NCBI GenBank assembly: GCA_001915545.1
Contig: MNQS01000128.1
Location: 1-57,991, forward strand
DNA length: 57,991 nt
Reading direction: 5' to 3'
From: Bacteroides sp. 43_108
GTDB taxonomy: Bacteria; Bacteroidota; Bacteroidia; Bacteroidales; Bacteroidaceae
The position numbers and the translations under genes are program-made. This document shows positions 52,598 to 57,991 of the stretch, piece by piece (the stretch's first letter is position 1; every line of letters starts with the position of its first letter). Under the pieces are notes generated by a model. That model saw nothing but the letters and a program-made list of their open reading frames with translations. It was not told the DNA's origin and ran no database searches.

Positions 52598-53740
52598 TCA
52601 TATCTCAATTTGAATTCCGCTCTTTCCTTTAGGAGTTATGATTTCAAAGTTAAAATCTTTATGGTATAATTCATCACTTAGCTCCTCGCAGATTGGTAAG
52701 TCATAGTTGAAGTATATCTTTCTGCCTTTATCCTTCGTAATAATATGTGCCAGAGTAGGCATATCAGGATGGTTATACTTATCACCATTTGTGGACACCA
52801 ACCATTTGTCTGCAACTAACAAACTAAACAACTCTGGTGAATTGTTGTTATAGCTACCGTGATGCGAAAGTTTCACAGCATCAAAATGATAGGGTGCATT
52901 TTCTTCACCGTAAAGTGCCTTCAGTGATGTCATTACCGTTTCCGCATGTGAATCACCCAAAAACAACACTCTCTTTCCTTCTGTCTCAATCACAAATGAA
53001 ATAGAACTTCCGTTGCTTGCAGAACCATCTGGTTCATAAGTCTCCTTACACAACTTAAGCAAATCATGATTCTTAGATACCTTTTTCTCATGGAAATGGA
53101 ATCCTGGCATATCTTTGCTAAGACTAAACTCATAAGCATCATCCCAGAACTCTTCACTGTGAGCCTTTTTTAACAATCTGTCTTTAATCAGCCTTTTCTT
53201 CCAAAAACTTTCAAGGGCTTTTATATCCTCATTGTTGGGAGAAAGAACGTGAATAATAGCATTAGCATTCCCTAACGGAAATGATAATGGCGCCATAATG
53301 GTATTACCTTTCGCCGGTGTATTCCAAGAAACCCCGTTTTTTGCTATAAGTGCTGATAAGGTACACCCTTGTTTTGCGCTAATGGGTTTTGGTTTCTCAG
53401 CTTGACACTCTTTGCAGATATTTCTATGAACAAACGTTTCTTTTTCTTCCGTGGTAACAGCTACTGACTGAATATGTCTGTAACCATTGTACCATACATC
53501 TCCTATCCCGATTGGCATCTCTTCCAGCAACCTGATGATGCCAGAGATATGGTCGCCGTCTATATGGGTTACAACCACCACATCAAGTTTACCTCCTCGC
53601 GATTCAATTTCTTTTAGAGTAGGCAAAAGATAGTTCTCGTATGTATCGACATATCCTCCATCAATAAGGATATAATGGGACAGCTGGAATTCCACCAGAA
53701 TACAATCTCCATTTAGTGCCGGAAGAATGATAGTTCTCAT
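52598..53740 (-). CDS. Metallo-beta-lactamase-fold hydrolase, AVAST type 1-like
   Basis: This protein of about 380 residues starts at ATG 53740; a TTG at 53752 would overlap the stop of the upstream gene. The metal site HIDGDH lies near residues 59-64, with later LFLGDSHAE and KLSHHGSYNN motifs. These are typical of the ComEC/Rec2-like MBL group, which tends to cut nucleic acids. A CKECQAEK stretch near residue 115 may bind zinc. It stands between the HNH-like gene and the protease gene, separated by 8 and 1 bases. In AVAST type 1 a protein of this fold is part of the system; here it is likely an effector nuclease or a regulator. Confidence 0.8.
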   Translation of the reverse strand: MRTIILPALNGDCILVEFQLSHYILIDGGYVDTYENYLLPTLKEIESRGGKLDVVVVTHIDGDHISGIIRLLEEMPIGIGDVWYNGYRHIQSVAVTTEEKETFVHRNICKECQAEKPKPISAKQGCTLSALIAKNGVSWNTPAKGNTIMAPLSFPLGNANAIIHVLSPNNEDIKALESFWKKRLIKDRLLKKAHSEEFWDDAYEFSLSKDMPGFHFHEKKVSKNHDLLKLCKETYEPDGSASNGSSISFVIETEGKRVLFLGDSHAETVMTSLKALYGEENAPYHFDAVKLSHHGSYNNNSPELFSLLVADKWLVSTNGDKYNHPDMPTLAHIITKDKGRKIYFNYDLPICEELSDELYHKDFNFEIITPKGKSGIQIEI

Positions 53741-53748
53741 AAATCCTT

Positions 53749-55239
53749 TCAATTATTTTGGTTCAATTTTGACGGCTCATAACACAAGCAACTCAAATGT
53801 GAGAACTTTACGTTCATATATTCCTTTGCTGCTGCCTTATGCTTGTGTAAAACTTTCATGCTCTCATCAGGGTGAGAATAATTTGTTATTTCATCTTCAA
53901 TAATCTCAAACCCATACTTCCGATAAAACTCTGGCTTTATTGATTCTGAAAATGCCTGATAAACTTTTAGCAGGTTGGTGATTTGAGCATCTTTACACAA
54001 AGTAGCTAGAATTGTATTTGCTGATGCAGGTATGTCATCCAATCCCAAAGGAGTTAATAGGGCTTTCCATGCTTTTGGTACAGATGTTTTCAACACCTTG
54101 AAATAATAAGCCGTGATTATCTTATTGATTCGCTCAACTGCGCTTTCTAGAGCAACATGTAACTCATAAGTTTGCAGAGGATATTTATCTATACATGTTT
54201 GTACATAAGCTACTTGCTCTTCATAGTTTTTGCCTTCCAACCCGCTCTTGTCTATCTTATAATCCTGTATTACGATACTCAAGTCCTTGGGGCTATAATC
54301 GCTCACATCGGGGCGTTGTCCCTTTGGAATCAAACGCTGTGCATAAGTTTCGCTTATCTCTTCACCTTCGTAGTCATCGTTCAAAAGTACATAATACTGA
54401 AAAGTGCTGAACAAATCAAGGTAGCAATACAATCGCGTTTTACCATCATTATACTTCGATGTAAATAACTTAAGCATATGTGAGGGATAACCGTCCTCAT
54501 AAAGATATCGATGGTCTTCATACAAGATGTCGAACAATGTGGTTGGGATAAAAGGTGTTAGTTTTGCTCTGTCATAGTCAATCGTGGCCTTACCTTTGTC
54601 GTCTATTGATATAACCTCTGTAAGTACCTCACGACTTATGCCACAATGAAGAGCATACTCTGTAGCTATCTTGACCATGCCCTTCTTAAATTCCTCGTTG
54701 AAATTGTCATTTCCTTTGGAAAAATAGTAAGCTAGATAGCCCTGATCATGAATATCAGTATGACGTTCTATTGTATAATTGGCAATGTCATCTCCCTTGT
54801 CTGCCAACTCTTTAGTCAGCACTTTGAGGTAATCTTTGATGCGTTTCTTGCCAGCATAAACATCTACTCTATTTCCTTCTATCGTATAGAATGGTTGTAC
54901 AGGTATAACCTCACCATTCTTGGCTGTGACCTCTATGCCTTCGTCGCCTTCCTTTACGTCAGGTGTCTTGAATATACTTCCTTTAAGCGTATTTACATCT
55001 GTCTTACCATGATCTGCGGGAATCATCCGATCACTCAACGCTACAACAAATGGAGCAAAAATCTTGCAAAAGTTTGCATCATCTTTACTGTATGCACCTC
55101 CACATTCCTCACACAATATGGCACGAGAAATCAACTTTCCCCGTATCCCATTATGTATTATATGTTCGCCATGTGCCTTGCACAGGCTCGAATCAGTGGG
55201 TTTATCCACCATTTCCCTATTACATATGTAGCATTTCAT
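53749..55239 (-). CDS. HNH_5-like protein, extra gene of the AVAST-like operon
   Basis: This 496-residue protein has an N-terminal zinc-type HNH pattern: CYIC (C3, C6), EHII (H26) and CEEC (C43, C46), as in the HNH_5 group of nucleases. The remaining 430 residues are helical with no motif I recognise; charged segments (KKRIKDYLKVLTKELADKGD) suggest a protein- or DNA-binding part. It is the first gene of the set HNH, MBL, protease, STAND, all leftward and within 8 bases of each other. I do not know it as a standard AVAST component, so it may be a second effector or an independent defence gene. It starts at ATG 55239. Confidence 0.7.
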   Translation of the reverse strand: MKCYICNREMVDKPTDSSLCKAHGEHIIHNGIRGKLISRAILCEECGGAYSKDDANFCKIFAPFVVALSDRMIPADHGKTDVNTLKGSIFKTPDVKEGDEGIEVTAKNGEVIPVQPFYTIEGNRVDVYAGKKRIKDYLKVLTKELADKGDDIANYTIERHTDIHDQGYLAYYFSKGNDNFNEEFKKGMVKIATEYALHCGISREVLTEVISIDDKGKATIDYDRAKLTPFIPTTLFDILYEDHRYLYEDGYPSHMLKLFTSKYNDGKTRLYCYLDLFSTFQYYVLLNDDYEGEEISETYAQRLIPKGQRPDVSDYSPKDLSIVIQDYKIDKSGLEGKNYEEQVAYVQTCIDKYPLQTYELHVALESAVERINKIITAYYFKVLKTSVPKAWKALLTPLGLDDIPASANTILATLCKDAQITNLLKVYQAFSESIKPEFYRKYGFEIIEDEITNYSHPDESMKVLHKHKAAAKEYMNVKFSHLSCLCYEPSKLNQNN

Positions 55240-55283
55240 AATTCATGCTTTTTCTTACTTTCTTAATCCTACAAAAACGGAAA

Positions 55284-56192
55284 TTAAAAAATACTTTCTA
55301 AACTCGCGACTTCCTCCTGTAGCTTTTGAGGATTCTGCTTGGCAAGTTTTTTCAGATTGAGTAACTTCCATTGAACAGATGGATAATCCTTGAAATACTC
55401 AAATTCGTATCCATCCCACTCTGGCTGTCCAGATTCGAAACTAATCAGGAACTTCTTATCCGCTTCCGTCATCAACGACTTGACATCATTAATGAGTTTG
55501 GCACGAGTCTCTTCAAACTCCTCGTATGTAAAAGGAATATCCGTCATACCTGCAAACTGATTATCCATTGCTTCACGCTGATCAATCAAACTTGGGGCAA
55601 AAGACTCATAGATCGGTCTATCACTACCAAGTAAACAGAAGATAAGTCCCTCTCGGCATTCACTCAATGGTATATCCTTATACTTCACATCAAACAGATC
55701 ACGAGGATGCTGACGTGATAAAGCTGCTGCAATCTTGCCACCATATAATTGAGTTAAGGGCACAACATTTGCCTCACAAAAGAGAGAAAACTCTTCCTGT
55801 GCTTTCTCGCTCAATGGTATTGTTTGAACATCACCACCTATAATACCTCTCTTGGTCTGGTTAACCTCTATCTTCACCTGCTTACCTCGATATTCGCACA
55901 ACAGTTTGCAGGTACTGAAATTTGGAACGATATGCATTCCCTTGAAAGCTTTCTTTGCCTTTTCCGCGATGACATTCAGATGCATATTGATGTCATCCAA
56001 ACTTATCTGACGGTCAGCCAATGGGATATAGGTCAAATCAATATCTACAGAATAACGTGGCAAGTCCTTCAAGAAAAGATTGATGGCAGTACCACCATGT
56101 ATGGCAAACACCTCCTCTTCCATCACTATCGGAATAAGACGGAGCAGCAGTTCTACTTTCTGAGCGTAAACACTTGATTTTATATCATTCAT
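55284..56192 (-). CDS. abiEii: AbiEii-type nucleotidyltransferase toxin
   Basis: This protein of about 302 residues starts at ATG 56192 (MNDIKSSVYAQK); the longer frame uses TTG at 56201. The nucleotidyltransferase motif HGGTAINLF lies at 32-40 and the paired Asp SVDIDL (D50, D52) soon after, as in AbiEii and other DUF1814 toxins. Members add nucleotides to tRNA or other targets and stop growth when phage infects. The gene overlaps the end of the AbiEi gene by 8 bases. It is complete. The pair is a type IV toxin-antitoxin and abortive-infection system. Confidence 0.88.
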   Translation of the reverse strand: MNDIKSSVYAQKVELLLRLIPIVMEEEVFAIHGGTAINLFLKDLPRYSVDIDLTYIPLADRQISLDDINMHLNVIAEKAKKAFKGMHIVPNFSTCKLLCEYRGKQVKIEVNQTKRGIIGGDVQTIPLSEKAQEEFSLFCEANVVPLTQLYGGKIAAALSRQHPRDLFDVKYKDIPLSECREGLIFCLLGSDRPIYESFAPSLIDQREAMDNQFAGMTDIPFTYEEFEETRAKLINDVKSLMTEADKKFLISFESGQPEWDGYEFEYFKDYPSVQWKLLNLKKLAKQNPQKLQEEVASLESIF

Positions 56193-56946
56193 ATTCTGCA
56201 AGTTCTTTTGAGATTGTCATATTATACTTATTGATGTACTTTCCTATTGGCGTGATCATAAACCTGGATGTACCAAGATTGACATTTTCCAGTTTCAAAG
56301 CCTTATACCAGGAGTGGCCAGCCTTTTCTGCCATATAGAGGAACAGTCGTTTCACTTTCTGAGACGTGCAGGCCTCCAGTAATGTCTGAACCAATTTGGG
56401 ACGCAATGTTGTCAAACCCTCCATGATATAATAGATATCGAGCAAAAAAGAAGAGGCATCTGGCAAGTTCAGACACTCCAATATGGCACGCTCTGGAGAT
56501 GACACTAGCAAATCATGCTGATTGATAGTCATAGTTTCTACACCCAACAGTTCATCACCCAAGAAAGAGGTAGTCATGTATTTTATCGTCATATCCCACT
56601 CCTCTTTTAGTAACCACAAAGGTAACTTATTGCTTTTGTCTGTAAACAAATAAGCCTTAGGCTTCCCCATTGACAGGTAATGGGAGTATCCTCGAAGTTC
56701 CAATGCCGTATATGCACCTACATTGCAACTCTTGCTAAGTTGCGTGTTGTATGACGATATAGCAGCAAATAGACTTGGTTCTGTTCCATGTATCTTATAA
56801 ACCCCCTTCGATATACGGTCAAGCCATCCACTTTTCATATAAGCATACTGACCACGAGCATCCAATCCATGACTTGAAAGCCACGAACCAAACAAGACTG
56901 CTTCATTGGGCGCCGCCTCTAATATTTGCTGTATTTTTGTAGCCAT
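56185..56946 (-). CDS. abiEi: AbiEi-type antitoxin
   Basis: This 253-residue protein has an N-terminal winged-helix region (FGSWLSSHGLDARGQYAYMKSGWLDRISKGVYKI at about 19-52) followed by a C-terminal antitoxin domain (ELRGYSHYLSMGKPKAYLF, then SSPERAILECLNLPD), the AbiEi_3/COG5340 layout. It represses its own promoter and counters AbiEii by an indirect type IV route. It is the first gene of the leftward run that also contains the HNH, MBL, protease and STAND genes, so its promoter could drive them all. The ATG at 56946 is well placed behind a good promoter. Confidence 0.87.
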   Translation of the reverse strand: MATKIQQILEAAPNEAVLFGSWLSSHGLDARGQYAYMKSGWLDRISKGVYKIHGTEPSLFAAISSYNTQLSKSCNVGAYTALELRGYSHYLSMGKPKAYLFTDKSNKLPLWLLKEEWDMTIKYMTTSFLGDELLGVETMTINQHDLLVSSPERAILECLNLPDASSFLLDIYYIMEGLTTLRPKLVQTLLEACTSQKVKRLFLYMAEKAGHSWYKALKLENVNLGTSRFMITPIGKYINKYNMTISKELAEYE

Positions 56947-56983
56947 CTTCGGTTATTTTATGAATATCAGCATAAATTTGTTG

Positions 56984-57015
56984 CAAATATAGCTTTTTTA
57001 TTTTGTTCAACCAAA
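56984..57015 (-). promoter_or_regulatory. Bacteroides-type promoter of the abiE run
   Basis: On the minus strand TATATTTG (plus 56984-56991) is the -7 box, and TTTG (plus 57012-57015) the -33 box, 20 bases apart, an ideal Bacteroidetes promoter 38 bases upstream of abiEi. Confidence 0.68.
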
Positions 57016-57169
57016 CATTTTCCTCAAATAACGGCGATTTTTATAGAAATTTATTCTCAAATTCGCGTTTTTAGTGAATTTGGGAGTAAAAAACGTGCAA
57101 AAACTATAAGCAGAGATACAATTGCCATCAAAATAAAAAAGGGCGATAGTACGAATCAATTTCTGGGCT

Positions 57170-57217
57170 TGGTTTAGTTTAATCCCTTATTAAATATCTA
57201 TAACCTAAACTAAACCA
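57170..57217. repeat. Perfect 12-bp inverted repeat
   Basis: TGGTTTAGTTTA at 57170-57181 pairs with TAAACTAAACCA at 57206-57217 across 24 bases. It lies in the gene-free right part. It may be a protein-binding operator or a cruciform site; no gene adjoins it directly. Confidence 0.45.
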
Positions 57218-57377
57218 TTTATCTTCCAACTACTATTAATGTCATGCCGAATGGTCAAGATCAAAGATTAGAAGAAAAGGAATAACACATTATAGGCTAA
57301 GACAAATGAGAACCAACACTTTTTAACAACACGATTTTGAGCTTAAAAAAACTCCGATTTTTCGCCAGATTATAAAG

Positions 57378-57577
57378 ATATACAAAGAACTGCAAAGATA
57401 AATGTACCTAAAGGGACTGAAATTGGAAGTCACACTTCACTCGCTTCACAGCAATTGCAAGAATCTGCAAAAATACGTGTTAACGAATGTGAATATACAA
57501 AGAACTGGAAAAACGTCTTTGCAGATGTTTGTATATTTTATTTTTGACGGCAGCTTCATTTGCAGATTTTTGTATAT
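57378..57577. repeat. Four 19-bp iteron-like copies in two orientations
   Basis: ATATACAAAGAACTGCAAA at 57378-57396 and a near copy at 57493-57511 face one way. Their reverse form TTTGCAGNNNTTTGTATAT occurs at 57518-57536 and 57559-57577. A partial copy lies at 57659-57672. Between copies the DNA is AT-rich. Such opposed repeats could be a replication origin or integrase/excisionase binding sites. The 1,015 bases 56947-57961 hold no credible gene. Confidence 0.55.
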
Positions 57578-57580
57578 TTT

Positions 57581-57851
57581 CCGTCCCTCCTCCGTCCCTC
57601 GGCATAGTATCTGTCCCTCTTAACTGGATGCATAAGCACTGATTATCAGCCACTTATATTTGCAGATTTTACATTCTGCATAGGGAAGTAGATTCTGCAT
57701 CGGCAAGTAACCATCTGATTATCAATGGATTAAATTGATTATAATCGATTGATATGGCGCTCTTTACGGGGCGCCTTTTTTGTTGTACAAGTATCGTTGA
57801 TAATCGTTGCTAAGCCTTTTTACGCCATTTTTTGTACCTCCTGTGTACCTC
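57581..57851 (+). repeat. 11-bp-phased short repeats (possible arm sites)
   Basis: CCGTCCCTC occurs at 57581-57589 and 57592-57600, 11 bp apart, with a third GTCCCTC near 57612. TGTACCTC occurs at 57833-57840 and 57844-57851, again 11 bp apart. The same 11-bp phasing marks the arm repeats of elements A and B, so these are likely integrase sites of a further element or of block D itself. Confidence 0.45.
57756..57781 (+). terminator. Intrinsic terminator-like hairpin
   Basis: GGCGC (57756-57760) pairs with GCGCC (57771-57775) around 10 bases and is followed by six T. The stem is short but GC-rich and has the T-run of a rho-independent terminator reading rightwards. Confidence 0.5.
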
Positions 57852-57961
57852 ACAAGCCAAAAGCCGGGTTTACTGTCTGCCAGATGGTGGATAACCTGGA
57901 ACGCCTTGGAACGCTGTGGTACGCAATGAAACAGATTTGGCGAACTAAAAAGATAATTAAA

Positions 57962-57991
57962 ATGGCTAGTAACATTGAAATTCAAAAGAAA
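57962..57991 (+). CDS. Start of a gene running off the window
   Basis: Ten codons read MASNIEIQKK before the window ends. Bacteroidales mobile elements often have a small gene with this kind of start just before an integrase, so a recombination-related protein is possible, but ten codons are too few to name it. It follows the 11-bp-phased repeats and the terminator-like hairpin. Confidence 0.4.
   Translation, partial: MASNIEIQKK

Larger units (their letters stand above)
47466..57991. mobile_element. Defence block D (left end at coupling gene, right end outside)
   Basis: Foreign DNA begins inside the coupling gene at about 47465 and continues to the window edge. It holds a leftward run of defence genes and then about 1 kb of repeats and the first codons of a gene. 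I found no arm-type repeats near 47.47 kb like those of A and B, and the gene next to the junction may itself be cut, so this border could come from a site-specific element or from illegitimate recombination. Confidence 0.55.

Noticed and set aside
56926..57623. Short rightward frames in the repeat region
   Set aside because: They cover the promoter and iteron-like repeats, and their composition is unlike a protein.

Overview
The window reads as Bacteroidales DNA (Bacteroides, Prevotella or Parabacteroides type). The evidence is the Bacteroides-style conjugation genes (traG, traJ, traK, traM, traN, traO and a MobC/VirD4-like coupling gene), MobV and MobA/MobB mobilization genes of Bacteroides type, and several promoters with a TTTG / TAnnTTTG shape. 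I see no rRNA, tRNA, CRISPR array or housekeeping gene. The whole window is accessory DNA.

The backbone is the transfer module of one conjugative transposon, read left to right on the + strand. It is broken four times by other DNA. An element on the left (Z, 1 to about 6359) cuts traG just after its P-loop. Element A (about 12446-33047) and element B (about 33741-42115) both cut traJ, which is left in three pieces. Joining those pieces at the shared cores CTGGTGG and CTATACTTCGT gives one open frame of about 376 codons, which fixes the borders of A and B. A fourth block (D, from about 47465 to beyond the right edge) cuts the coupling-protein gene just after its P-loop. The conjugative element therefore looks disabled unless the insertions excise.

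Z carries an oriT, a MobV relaxase, and a leftward operon: an XRE regulator, an adenine methyltransferase, a BsuBI/PstI-family endonuclease and three unknown genes. A carries mobA/mobB/mobC-like genes, a tyrosine recombinase beside an invertible hsdS locus, a seven-gene type I restriction operon (XRE, hsdR, GIY-YIG-like, DUF4268-like, hsdM, ORF6N, hsdS) and two tandem integrases. Between its silent hsdS pieces lies a two-gene unit, a TIR-like (MTH538/ThsB type) protein and a four-helix membrane protein, which is a candidate defence system. B carries two excisionase-like proteins, an oriT and MobV relaxase related to those of Z, a DUF262/DUF1524 (GmrSD-like) protein with a small secreted neighbour, and two tandem integrases.

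D holds a leftward defence cluster: an AbiEi/AbiEii pair, then an HNH-like protein, a metallo-beta-lactamase-fold protein, a trypsin-like protease, a 1467-residue STAND NTPase and a small unknown gene. The MBL, protease and STAND set resembles AVAST type 1. The HNH gene, and a protease/STAND overlap in different frames with no ATG for the STAND part, are unusual. To the right is about 1 kb of repeats (iteron-like copies and 11-bp-phased repeats), and then the first codons of a gene that runs off the window.

In short, this is a conjugative element turned into a stack of mobilizable islands, each bringing a different anti-phage or anti-DNA system. All calls come from reading sequence and translations by eye; no database search was run.
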